This document shows, in pieces, positions 1 to 12,300 of a DNA stretch of 64,000 nt. Below the pieces are notes generated by a model. It made no database searches, was not told the DNA's origin, and saw only the letters and a list, made by a program, of their open reading frames with translations. The position numbers and the translations under genes were made by a program. This stretch comes from Mytilus galloprovincialis (Eukaryota > Mollusca > Bivalvia > Mytilida > Mytilidae), in the NCBI RefSeq assembly GCF_965363235.1, contig NC_134848.1, positions 63,078,181-63,142,180 on the forward strand, read 5' to 3'. Each line of letters opens with the position of its first letter. Within the stretch, counting starts at the first letter, position 1.

Positions 1-2490
1 ACATTATATGAGACCAGAATGTTTATGCCAGACCTATTTTATCTGGATTTATTTTAAGAGTCACCAAACTTAGCAAGAATTGTTTCCCTTAGTGCATCAA
101 ACTTCTGGTATTTGTTGGATTCAAACTATTTATATATCAAAATATTTCTCTGGTCCTGTTTATTTCCAGGTATTAATGAGAGTTGACTGTAGTTAGATTG
201 ATCTGTCAGTGTATGATATGAATTCCATTAGTTAGAAGCAAATTTTAGTCCTAGATCTCATCCAATGAAAAACTGAGATTATTGTCAAGGGCTAGATAAT
301 TTTCTGTATTGATATACATATTTGTACATGCACATTTTTTGGTGAATTGATGTCCGAAATGTTGTTTAATACTAGTATGCAATTCAGGACCATTCCAATT
401 ATAATTGTACTTTAAAATAAGTAACTTTATCTGTAATAAATTTTTCATCAAGTCAGAGCTAATTGAGATGAATAATAGGTAAATAAATGAATGCAAATGT
501 GCCAAAAAAAATATATTTTTTTGGCAATATGTACATTATCCTTTTGATCCTATTGTCTAATGACTTGATACTCCAAAATATTATGCAATGATTTATTTTT
601 TATTTCTGCAAAGTCACATGACATCTACATTAAATGATCAATGAAATTCATGTGCCTTTATATTTATTAAACAGAACAATTATCCCAACAGTTTGTATGT
701 TTAAAGCAGTTTTACTAGCTTTTTCATCTTTAATTTAAGCAAAAAAAAACATACAGTTAAGGCAAAAACTGTTAAAAGAATAATGCATTTTTTTTATACT
801 GTCTCCATCAGCTCGAATATAAGCTTGCAGGCTAGCTCTATAATCTGGCTGATCAAGTTAGAATCAAAAACAAAAATGCCATTATTCTATATATATTTCT
901 TATTTTTTATAACCAAAGAATATAACCAAAGAATATAATATTATAAATATATATAACTTCCTGATTCTGTACATTCAGAAGTTTGTATTAACATATCCAA
1001 TTGACTTCGTATTCTGATGTTAACAGAAGATGTTTATTATGTGTATGTGTTAAAACATACCTGCCAACTGTCATTATTTGTGGGGGATTTCCCCTATGAA
1101 GGCTCCAAATTGGAAATTTTGAAAGATCAATTTTGTCCACAATTTAAAACAAAATAATCATTCATTTGTATAGGATTGTAAAAGCTTGAAGAAGTAAATA
1201 AATAAGATTGCAATAAATTTGAAGGTCCCTTTAAAGGGTTTGTAGAACTATGAAAGCCATCTTGCACGTAAAACCCCGTGAACATTTTGAAATGTTGGCC
1301 GGTATGTAAACATTCCAGCCGATTTATGAAAATGTTGGTTATTATCTATATTGAATAAAGTATGTTGTTTTGTATTGTGACTTTTTTGTCTCATCTTGAC
1401 AAAATTGAAAAAGTGATACTTAAGCATGCTATTTCAGACAGCTTCCGTGGTGTAACAATGTAATAAGTAACACTTCCTTAAATTTCAATATCTATTTATC
1501 CATACTGATGGGAAGATGGAATGTTTTCTCAAGAGTATGTAACAAAAATCTTGACATCAAAAGCATGTAGGCTTAGAATTCATCTCAAAAACAGTTAAAC
1601 ATAAACTGACAATGTTACACCATTCAATAAATAAGTTCATGCTTTCTGTCGAGCCTGCAACATTTATGCTGCAAAAGCAAGGCATAGCGATCCTTCATTC
1701 CATCTGGGATGTCATCAACATAAAGGTTTATTCTGTTGGTAAAGTTTTTTTTAGACAATTACTTCATGGAATTTTATGAAATTTGAACCAGCTTGTTGAT
1801 GATTTATGTTTATGACCCAATATCCAGAGCTAAATTTTTTCGGTATTTTACTGATAAATGGACAATTGTCAGTCACCCACTGAAAAAGTCGAATGGAACT
1901 TTAGGTTTGCACTCTGTCCATCTATCTGTCAGTTCGGAATATCACTTTTCCGCACCTTTTTGCGCTTTATGAAAGTGATCTGATATTTGATGTACACTTT
2001 TACCATGACTAGTTTAAATACAGATCAAGTTCGAAGTTTGTCCCCGTCTGATGAGTTATGGGCATTGAACATAAATATTCAGTTTTCCTAATTTATGTTC
2101 ATGCTTGCAGATATTAATTTGATGATTGGTATATGGTGAGGACTAATGATTTTGTGCGGATTTTGGTCCTTGAAAATTCACTCAAATAAATTAGTTTTAC
2201 TAAAAAAAATTTTACCAAATTTTTCAGATCTGGCATCAATTGGTTTTTTTTTATGTGGATTTTAAAAAAAATAATTGGAATTCCAGTGTGAACCAGCTGT
2301 GCTCCTCTATCTTCCAGCTTATCTGATATTTAGGACTTGTATTTTCAACCATGACTTGATAGAGGATTGCTGCTCTCAAGTAAGCTTCTAAATTAAAGAG
2401 ATCGAAGTGGTATTTTACGGACATCATCAAGCGTTGGTTGATTGTAACGGGATATCCGTTCATCAGATGACAACTGATATTCCATAACGT
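1..2490. other. AT-rich stretch without a recognisable gene
   Basis: No splice-flanked coding exon, RNA gene or complete mobile element was recognised. Short A and T runs are frequent. The only open frames are short (84 and 70 codons), of low complexity and without recognisable motifs. The words around 1062..1130 resemble a dispersed bivalve repeat, but I cannot define its ends. Confidence 0.4.
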
Positions 2491-2555
2491 TATGCACTAC
2501 ATAACTACAATCCCGTTCTCTTTTCACCAAACGTGACCTACCGATTTAAACTAAT

Positions 2556-2720
2556 CACCTTGTTTGTACCGACATGGGCAACACGCATCTGGTTATCCTT
2601 CCGGAGCACCTGAGGTTAACCTAAGTTTTTGCTGGCATTCGTATTGATGTCTTCTTTTATGTTGTGATGATTGTTTTGTTGTTTGTCTTTTTATTATGGC
2701 AAGCTGCAATTTCATACAAA
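2556..2720 (+). repeat. Interspersed family A, 5' part
   Basis: Contains the family words CAACACG, CTTCCGGAGCACCTGAG and a GTTTGTCTTTTT tract. The same words in the same order recur at 26985..27260 and 56675..56900. The 3' part of the family, around GTCAGTTTATTTTCG and TGTCC.TTTGGTATC, appears separately at 3400..3450. The ends are not defined and no coding function is implied. Confidence 0.6.
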
Positions 2721-3339
2721 TTTAACAATAAGTTATTTAATGTGTAAAAAGCCAAACAATTAAGAAAGTAACAATAACATTTGTTGCTACAATTATGTTG
2801 CGTTATTTTTATGTTACATTTATTAAACTTTTAACCTTCTATAATTATATCGCTAATTTTTTTCGATATACTTGATAGTAATAATAATAATGATAATAAC
2901 AACATAACATTAGAAGTGTACAGAAAGGAAATTGTATTTAATCAAACGTAAATCAATGTTTCCAACAAAAAATGGACAAAAGTATAAACATTTCAATAAT
3001 AAACAAAATTCACCTGAAGCATTGCAGACATTAAAAGTTGATATAACTTCAATAGGGGTTGGCAAAACCGATGTTTACTTTGCTGAATCACTCGTTTAAG
3101 ATGGTTGCCTATACTTGTTTCGCATAAACAAAATCGTGCTTTTAAGAGCACCTACCGGATATGTATAGACCGCCATAGTATATAAAAGAGAAAAATATGT
3201 CTGCAATATTATTGCATTGCAGTGTTAACAAATACAAGTTTTCAAATTATCTTATAACATTGATCAGAAGTGCATTAACACATCGATAATACAATGTTAC
3301 CGTAGACACAACTAATAGTGTTACTCTGTTCCTTACCCC

Positions 3340-3450
3340 ATCTAGTATACCGGCAATTAGTGTTCTATGTTACAATAATTTTTATAGTTATGACGGTGTC
3401 AGTTTATTTTCGGCTAATTAGTTTGAATGTCCTTTTGGTATCAATCTTCC
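3340..3450 (+). repeat. Interspersed family A, 3' part
   Basis: A TGACGGTGTCAGTTTATTTTCG stretch followed by a TTTGGTATCAATCTTCC-like end matches the downstream half of family A as seen at 56840..56900. An 88-codon ORF over this stretch is hydrophobic and is explained by the repeat. Confidence 0.45.
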
Positions 3451-3800
3451 TTTTGTTAGTAGAATTATACCTTAACTGTATTTGTTTACAACTCGTAAGC
3501 CTAATTATAACGCATCAAACATATTGTAAAAGAACCAGTCTTTTGTTCTATTCAAAACTAGTCTGGATTGAAAGACAGAATTGAAATAAGTCATATTAGC
3601 ACTCAGTATGTGTTGAGTTGACAACATTTTCAAATTTCAATGATTTTGTATAGACATACACAAATTATGTTTCTGAAATTAAAAAAAAAAATGACTAGTT
3701 TGCTCTTAATCAATGAGCAAATTTTAAGAAAGATACAAATGATGTAATGGGCAATATATTATAGAAAGATACTGATGTGAGAACAAGGAGGGTCGTCTAT

Positions 3801-4808
3801 GGCAAGCCGTTCTCGTCAAAACAATGTTTAAACCATTTTCCGAAAAATTTACACACTGAACACACTGAGATTAAAAAACTAAAAAACACACACTGAGAAT
3901 TAAAAAAATACACAGAGATTTCAGAAAGACGCACTTAGATTACAAAAAATGAAAAACACACACTGAGAATTGAAAATTGTAGACTGAGAATTGAAAATTA
4001 CACACTGATATTCCAAAAAGACACACCGAGATTAAATAAACTGAAAACCACCGTTAGTCCTTTATTTTGGTTCCAAATTATTTATAAAAATCTTAAGAAA
4101 CAAGAACAAGAAAAATATCCATTTTCTCCTATTACAAAATATAACCAAATGGCGAAAAACTTTACTAAAATAAAAAGAAAACATTGGAACAATCTGCAAA
4201 AAGACAAACTATGCATTGAAATTTTTACTCAAGTGTCTATTATAGCATATAACAGTAACAAAAATATAAAAGATTACCTTGCGAAATCAGGTTAACAGTT
4301 GGAAGACTTTTGAAAGGGGACCCATGCTTGAACTGTTTTAAGTAAATAAAACCCAGATACACTGGTAATAATCTGAATTAGAGTCAACAAACTTATGAAT
4401 ATGAGTTAACAAAAATCGATGTTTAGTCTTGAAATTTATTACGAATGCTTGTTGAAGGAATCGCAATTCATTATAATGACAAGAGTTCGGGAGATCAAGA
4501 TATCAATCTGTTGAATTATTCATCTCATGAATATTCATTAGTAATTTGCATATTAATCTCAGTGTGTATTTTTGAAATCTCAGTGTGTAATTAACAATTC
4601 TCAGTGTATGTTTTTCAATTTTTTTCATCTTATTGTGTCTTTTTAAAATCTCTGTGTAATTTTGAATTCTCAGTGTGTGTTTTTTACTTTTTTAAATCTC
4701 AGTGTGTAATTTCGATTTCTCAGTTTTTTATTTTAGGTTTATAATTCTCAGTGTGTATTTTTTTTCGAAAAAAGGGTTAAAACATAGTTTTGACTAGAAC
4801 GGCTTGCC
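3801..4808. mobile_element. Non-autonomous inverted-repeat element with ACACTGAG arrays
   Basis: The ends are inverted copies: GGCAAGCCGTTCT at 3801 and AGAACGGCTTGCC ending at 4808, continuing inward as GTCAAAACAATGTTTAAACC against GGTTAAAACATAGTTTTGAC. Just inside each end is an array of a degenerate unit of about 20 bp centred on ACACACTGAGAATT. It runs in one orientation from about 3850 to 4040 and in the opposite orientation from about 4555 to 4765. GTCGTC occurs at 3792..3797 and again at 4809..4814, possibly a 6-bp target duplication, although three bases separate the left copy from the repeat. No transposase ORF is present, so it would have to be moved in trans. Confidence 0.75.
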
Positions 4809-4941
4809 GTCGTCACTTAAAACTTTGAATTTCAAATGATAAGTAGAGTTTACTCAAATAAGCATTAAATAAGAATTTCGTGTATGATACAAAAATCCAG
4901 AGCTTGAGTTTTCTATCTGGAAAGAGCGTTAACGTTGTGGC

Positions 4942-5326
4942 TTACAAGGAGGCTTTAAAACCAAGAGTTCCGAGTTGCAAAGTTGCAATCATTTCATTTT
5001 CGAAAATCACAGACGCTCTCACGATTTTTCTACCGTTATGAAATATCCGTTTCACAGATAACGACGGATATGACATAATTGTCTTGACCACAATATCGTC
5101 CTCGTTACTTGAAAGTGGCATGACACATTCTCGGATGGAGAGGGGGGCTACTTCAATACTTAATTGATAGGGGTGCCACTTGGGTTCAGTTACCCCACCC
5201 TTTTCATATATATATTTCTGATAGTTTTCCCGACCTATTCGCATACATTCAAGCGTGAAAAGGTGGCCTATTCCAGCGGCATGTCCTATATCACCTATAG
5301 GAGGTGGACCCCAAAGCCATAATAGA
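4942..5326 (-). CDS. Orphan terminal exon, unrecognised protein
   Basis: The frame is open for 127 codons on the minus strand and ends at a stop at 4942. It is preceded by a good 3' splice site (TTGGTTTTCAG at 5327 and above), and the exon would start in phase 2. The peptide is of ordinary composition, with a Gly/Pro-rich start (WGPPPIGDIGHAAGIGHLF) and a C-terminal part of alternating hydrophobic residues (SVKRIFHNGRKIVRASVIF). That part resembles the last strands of a hot-dog thioesterase only in a general way; I do not assign it. The frame continues upstream to an ATG at 5421, but that part is hydrophobic and lies across the splice site. No partner exon was identified further upstream. Confidence 0.4.
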
Positions 5327-5808
5327 CTGAAAACCAAATTTGAACTTACATGAGTAACAAATGTAAATTGTAATCCAGTCATATAGATCAATTGGCATAT
5401 GCAATAAAATAAATGAGGCACACTACGTGTACATTAAATGCATTTTAAACAAAAAGATATATCTCGACTTTTTGTAATTTTGTTAGAATAATTTAAATAT
5501 TTAAGCTAGAACGGCAACACTGTATATTATTATAAAATATGAGCTGCGTCGGATAGATTTCGACCTTATATTGATTTTGGAACAATCTGTTACAATTAAA
5601 AGTCTTGCATGAGTATGTATTGTTTTGTAGGGTTCTAATAACGACCAAATTCAATTTTTAAACTGTTACAGACTGTTTTGAGAGATTTTTTCAACCCATG
5701 ATAGGTTAACAGGTGTAATGAATTTCGTTTGCAGAAGGTCGATTTCTATTTGACGAAGCTCATATGTTAGTTATAATTAAGTAAGTATGCAACAAAATAT
5801 CATAGTAA

Positions 5809-6015
5809 ATGAACCACGTGGAAATGAGAACTGCCAATGCTTCTACAGGACATTCAAAAACCGAATGGTTCTTACGTAGAAGAGAAAGGCAAAGTTTATC
5901 AAAGAATATTCAAACTCATCAGTCGAAAAAAGCTGAAAATGGCTTGCAGTCAAATGACTATGAAAAAGAAACAAATTCTATAAATTCTATTGAGGAAACA
6001 GGGCATGAAAAATGA
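5809..6015 (+). CDS. Possible short ORF or exon, charged protein
   Basis: This is a 68-codon frame from ATG to TGA, rich in Lys, Glu, Ser and Asn, with an RRRERQ cluster near residue 25. Its composition is less AT-driven than that of other short frames nearby. The sequence ATCATAG just upstream could act as a 3' splice site, so it may be a terminal exon rather than a gene. No domain is recognisable and no partner exon was found. It could equally be chance. Confidence 0.2.
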   Translation: MNHVEMRTANASTGHSKTEWFLRRRERQSLSKNIQTHQSKKAENGLQSNDYEKETNSINSIEETGHEK

Positions 6016-8060
6016 GACATCATTCATTTATGTTTATTTCAATATTCTCACAATTGTTCTTAATTTGCATTAAAAAATTTGCCCCTACCACGAGAAAGCG
6101 AAACGGAGAAATGCTCTTTACATTATCTTCTTTGAAACCGTAGGGTCAACGGGTGCTAGACTTGACCCTTATTAAATGGTCTTGATTCAGAAACAAACCA
6201 TGATGACCGCTGATCATACATGTATGATATTGTAAAAAAAAACAACCAAAAAAACAACGTAGATATTATTGCTTGAAGGGACACTAGCTTTGAGACATGT
6301 TATTTTCTTTTTCATTTAATCATCATTGGAAGTGAAAAAGTGAAATATTTTTTTTTACATCCAGACGAGTATTGTTTCATTTTGTCAAAACAAGCTAAGA
6401 AACATCATTGGTGAATTATTCACTTGTAAGTGATAACCTCAACCTCATTGAACCAATATTCATGTGACCTTTAATGAAACCCATAATCTAGAGATGGATT
6501 ACACATGAACTATATGTGTTCAGTTATTAAAAGGTAAATTATATCAATATTGCAAGCGAAACAAAGGTAAATCATTTGATTGTCCGATTAGATCCACAAA
6601 AAATCATTTATATGTAGATAAAAACGATGATTAGCATATATTTTAAACTTATAATATGAAATTAAGCAAACCTAGAAAAATCCAATTGCACGAGTCCGCT
6701 ATCCATTTCTATCTATATCTATGTTTTAATCGCTAATATGAATATCGGCAGTCGTTGGGGCACATTATACCATTAATTAGGTGACTTCTAGAAGAGAATG
6801 CAATCGATACGATGATACATATTATCGAGCTCATGCCTCACACATTGTTTATTGTAGATTTTTTTGGGATATACGTTTTGGTATGCTATTAATGAAACAT
6901 GGAAGTTTGAGTCAATTCGGTGAATTTAAATTTGACATCTAATGACCCTTTAATACAAATAAATGGGTAAAATGTCATTTGAGCATACGCTTAAGACCCA
7001 GTCCCACTAGACCACAATCGCACTACGCTCACCGCTCACCGCGATCCAAAATAAATCCAGATCGTGGTGAGGTCGCGGTATGAGCGGCATGCAAATGTAA
7101 ATTTTCGTTGCTTTCACGATGTTACTACGTCCTAATTACGCTTCTACAACGATCCCGCTACGATACCTAATGTATTGCTGTTAAAAATACTTATTGCTTA
7201 CAATATTAATCTTCAAGCATTGTTTCCATTAGAGATTTGATATCCCCCCAAAAAATTAGATAAAATAAAACAATACAAAAAGGACCAATTACTACCAATA
7301 TCTGGAAAATAACGCGTGTATAACCCTAATTAATACGTATGGCTAATGTACTTTTATCCATACAAGGCTATTTTTACTGAGCAGCTCAACTAACAAAATA
7401 TTCTATAATGAAAGATAATGAAAGATAATATTAAGGCCTGTATCCGCTTTCAATCATTTCAGTCAATATGACTACAAGACTATTACATGTATTGTACAAT
7501 TTGGTTATGAGCCAATGGATGCAAAGCATTTATTTTATTCATTTTCCTATGGTGGATGGCCAAAACTAAATACAAACAAAAAGTAAAAAAATGTGTATTT
7601 TTGTAGATATCATGACGCATTTATAAACTAGTGTGGCAAAAAGAAGGAAGCTGATATGATAACAAATATTTTTTTTTTTAATTTCCCTGTTGAATGTGTA
7701 ATATTTTTATCATTGTAATGTTAATAACTTTAACTGATGCCATAAATCAAAATTCGCGCGACATCAATGCGTCTTATGTAGACGTAACGCGCATCTGGTG
7801 TACAACGTTATAAGCCTGATGTTTGGGATACGTTTTCCAATACCAAACATAATTCAAGACATGTTATAACCACCACTTGGCTCAGTACCTACCTTGAAGG
7901 TTGACTGTTTTCTTTGGTTTTTGTTTAGTTCTGTTTATTTTGAAACAAATCTTCAATGTTTTTATTAGGTGAATCTGGTATAGTGAAATTGTTATTGATA
8001 AATAATACTTAAAGAAAAAAGGTCACTGATGAATATCAATTAAAACACATGTAAACAATG
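6016..8060. other. Intergenic stretch with repeat fragments
   Basis: No gene was seen. A GC-richer patch at about 6995..7165 (GACCCAGTCCCACTAGACC, then words such as CGCTCACCGC and GGTGAGGTCGCGG in inverted relation) looks like a dispersed repeat. At 7765..7800 the words GTCTTATGTAGACG and CGCGCATCTGG match the 3' end of the tandem units at 56940..57562, so this is a fragment of that family. Confidence 0.45.
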
Positions 8061-8064
8061 AGCA

Positions 8065-8160
8065 TTTAAAACAGGAAAAACATAACCTCAGAACAGGAAA
8101 AACATAAATGCAGAACAGGAAAAAAATAAATGCAGAACAGGAAAAACTTAAATGCAAAAC
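8065..8160 (+). repeat. 22-bp tandem repeat, about four copies
   Basis: The unit AACAGGAAAAACATAAATGCAG is repeated about four times with small changes. It lies in otherwise non-coding DNA between the orphan exon and the immunoglobulin gene. Confidence 0.8.
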
Positions 8161-8802
8161 AAAATCCTTGTCATCATATTACAATGACTAGATCGGTTGA
8201 TCACGTTGAGTCATGTCAATTTATTGAAAATCTCTACTATAGACCGACGAATTTTTGGAACCTAATATTTGTCAATCTTTTAAAAAGTATTCATGCTTTT
8301 TTTTTTTGCATATTCTATTACTTAAATTAGATATTAACAAAATATATTATTTACACTAAAGACAAAGACAATATGAACACTAGCTGTAAGAGTTGCTGGG
8401 TTCTACCTCGGTGACGTAATATATGTCACATCTCTCCTTCATATTTGTCTTGTTTGGGATAAAACACCTTATTTCATTTGATGATTTTTTTTCTGTTCGT
8501 GCTTATTTGTTTACTTTTGGAAATTGATAGTTAGTGGGACATTTATTGTATACAATTATTAATTCATGGGCTGAAAAATATACAAACATTCTAACTGAAC
8601 TTTTATAAAACAAAACATTTACAACATTCAATAACAATACACCAATAATAAAACAACAATAAAAATATCAACTGTTTCAAATCACAAAAGTAAAAAGAAA
8701 CTTAACGAAAAGCTGCTCCCAATATTATATGTACATCTAAAATACTAATTATGTATCAGCAAAAGATATGTTTAACGTCTTCTATTTCGTCAAAAGATGC
8801 TG

Positions 8803-9323
8803 CTACAAATTACCCATTTGACTTGGGTCAGCAATGTTGTGCATGTTGTGGTAATCATTCCCAGTTTGAAATGGTGGACATTGTGCATATGTATGGGAGT
8901 AAAGTCCCCGATGTTCAGCATGTTCAGTGAGGGGTTGATAAAGGTTGCTCACATAGGAATAGTCGTGGGTCTGTTCGGAAACGTTTGCTTGATCATTACT
9001 GTAGATTTCCTGTGATGGACCGGTCAAAGGGTTTTCCTGATTCACCAATATCATTTCGACATTTCTTGAATCGGGATAATGGTAATATGGTTCATTATTA
9101 AGAGAATTGTTTTGAACTTCGCAAGACATCTCCTCGTAATCGACCTTATCATAATAATGATCATTTTGCTGGACTTCTTCAATCTCGGCCGGTTGATTAT
9201 TCACTGGTGAAGATGATACTTTGTTCTGCCGTCTTGTTTGAAATAATATAATTGCTGCAATCAATGCTAGAACAATCACAATAATCATTGGCGGTATCGA
9301 TAGGATTGACACAATGGGAATTG
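8803..9323 (-). CDS. Ig receptor exon 3 (membrane span, tail, stop)
   Basis: The 3' splice site TACATTTTAG precedes phase-1 sequence coding for AIPIVSILSIPPMIIVIV and on through a 27-residue hydrophobic span. A basic cluster and a 145-residue tail follow, with a stop at 8803..8805. The frame also has an ATG at 9342, but that lies inside the intron side of the splice site and is not the start. The tail is rich in Asn, Gln, Glu and Tyr and has no folded domain. Confidence 0.8.
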
Positions 9324-12300
9324 CTAAAATGTAACAATACAATTAGTACATAGATGGATGTGTTAGATTTCTTATTTTTGTTTATTATTCCTACATACTA
9401 CAGTGCAAAAAAAAACTGTAACATTAAAGTCCATTCTTCATATACACAACAACTCATTATATCGAAATACATTTTTTGTAAGAAAGATAACCATTATGCA
9501 TACCTTATTTGTGCGTGGTAATCTGTCTTTTTGCCCTTGGAAGGACAGTACACAGATTAAATCTAAGCTATCCTACGGTTTCAAAATGTCAAGCATAACC
9601 TGTTTTCCAACTGATATGCCAATTTCTAGGTTTTTTTGGCTTTCTATTATTTTCTGGTGATATGTGTTTTTACTGTTACTGTCAATTTACTTTTATTTTG
9701 CAATGGTAGGTATTTCTCAGATTTCATATTATTTCTTGAGGTCCAATATAAAAACAATAAAAATATGCATAAAAAATGGATGCTATCTCTGAGATTTTTG
9801 TCGGTTGTTAATGGAACATGTGTTGTAAAGCAGTGTAAATTTTTTTATTATGTTTATGTTCTTTAATTGTCATGGAATAACGATTATGTTATTTTTGTTT
9901 ATACCGTATATATTTTTTTACTTGAAATTGGCATTGCAAATGTTATGAGGTAAATAACTAGAGGCTCTAAAGAGCCTGTGTCGCTCACCTTGGTCTATGT
10001 GAATATTAAACAAAGGAAGCAGATGGATTCATGACAAAATTGTGTTTTGGTGATGGTGATGTGTTTGTACATCTTACTTTACTGAACATTCTTGCTACTT
10101 ACAATTATCTCTATCTATAATGAACTTGGCCCAGTAGTTTCAGTGGAAAATGTTAGTTAAAATTTACAAATTTTATGAAATTTGTTAAAAATTGACTATA
10201 AAGGACAATAACTCCTTAGGGGTCAATTGACCATTTCCATCATGTTGACTTATTTGTAAATCTTCTTTGCTTAACATTATTGATGTTTACAGTTTATCTC
10301 TATCTATAATAATATTCAAGATAATAACCAAAAACAGCAAAATTTCCTTAAAATTACCAATTCAGGGGCAGCAACCCAACAACAGGTTGTCAGATTCATC
10401 TGAAAATTTCAGGGCAGATAGATCTTGACCTGATAAACAATTTGACCCGATGTCAGATTTGCTCTACAGGCTGCGGTTTCAGAGTTATAAGCCAAAATCT
10501 TCATTTCACCCCTATGTTCTATTTTTAGCCATGGCGGCCATCTTGGTGAGTTGGCCAGGTCACGGGACACAATTTTTAAACTACATACCCCAATGATGAT
10601 TGTGGCCAAGTTTGGTTTAATTTGGCCCAGTAGTTTCAGAGGAGAAGATTTTTGTAAAAGATAACTAAGATTTACGAAAAATGGTTAAAAATTGACTATA
10701 AAGGGCAATAACTCCTAAAGAAATCAATAGACCATTTTGGTCTTGTTGACTTATTTGTAGATCTTACTTTGCTGAACATTTTTGCTGTTTACAGTTTATC
10801 TCTATCTATAATAATATTCAAGATAATAACCAAAAACAGCAAAATGTCCTTAAAATTACCAACTCAGGGGCAGCAACCTATCAACGGGTTGTCCAATTCA
10901 TCTCAAAATTTCAGGGCAGATAGATCTTGACCTGATAAACAATTTTACCTGATGTCAGATTTGCTCTAAATGCTTTGGTTTTTGAGTGATAAGCCAAAAA
11001 CTGCATTTTACCCCTATGTTCTATTTTTAGCCATGGCAGCCATCTTGGTTGGTCAGCCAGGTCATCGGACACACTTTTTTAACTAGATACCCTAATAATG
11101 ATTGTGGCCAAGTTTTGTAAAAATTGGCCCAGTAGTTTCAGAGGAGAAGATTTTTGTAAAAGATGACTAAGATTTACGAAAAATGGTTAAAAATTGATTA
11201 TAAAGGGCAATAACTCCTAAAGGGGTCAACAGACCATTTTGGTCCTGTTGACTTATTTGTAGATCTTACTTTACTGAACATTTTTGTTGTTTACAGTTTA
11301 TCTCTATCTATGATAATATTCAAGATAATAACCAAAAACAGCAAAATTTCCTTAAAATTACCAATTCAGGGGCAGCAACCTATCAACGGGTTGTCCGATT
11401 CATCTCAAAATTTCAGGGCAGATAGATCTAGACCTGATTAACCATTTTACCCCATGTCAGATTTGCTCTAAATGCTTTGGTTTTTGAGTTATAAGCCAAA
11501 AACTGCATTTTACCCCTATGTTCTATTTTTAGCCATGGCAGCCATTTTGGTTGGTCAGCCAGGTCATCGGACACAATTTTTTAACTAGATACCCTAATAA
11601 TGATTGTGGCCAAGTTTGGTAAAAATTGGCCCAGTAGTTTCAGAGGAGAAGATTTTTGTAAAAGATGACTAAGATTTACGAAAAATGGTTAAAAATTGAT
11701 TATAAAGGGCAATAACTCCTAAAGGGGTCAACAGACCATTTTGGTCCTGTTGACTTATTTGTAGATCTTACTTTACTGAACATTTTTGTTGTTTACAGTT
11801 TATCTCTATCTATGATAATATTCAAGATAATAACCAAAAACAGCAAAATTTCCTTAAAATTACCAATTCAGGGGCAGCAACCTATCAACGGGTTGTCCGA
11901 TTCATCTCAAAATTTCAGGGCAGATAGATCTAGACCTGATTAACCATTTAACCCCATGTCAGATTTGCTCTAAATGCTTTGTTTTTTGAGTTATAAGCCA
12001 AAAACTGCATTTTACCCCTATGTTCTATTTTTAGCCATGGCGGCCATCTTGGTTGGTTGGCCGGGTCACCGGACACAATTTTTAAACTAGATACCCTAAT
12101 AATGATTGTGGCCAAGTTTGGTAAAAATTGGCCCAGTAGTTTCAGAGGAGAAGATTTTTGTAAAAGCTAACGACGGACGACGACGACGACGACGACGGAC
12201 GACGGACGACGGACGACGGACGACGGACGACGGACGCCAAGTGATGAGAAAAGCTCACTTGGCCCTTTGGGCCAGGTGATCTAAAAACATGATTTACAAG

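Noticed and set aside
3850-4765. Regular ACACTGAG repeats as a CRISPR-like array
   Set aside because: The spacing and units are degenerate, the two halves are inverted, they lie inside transposon ends, and the DNA is animal.
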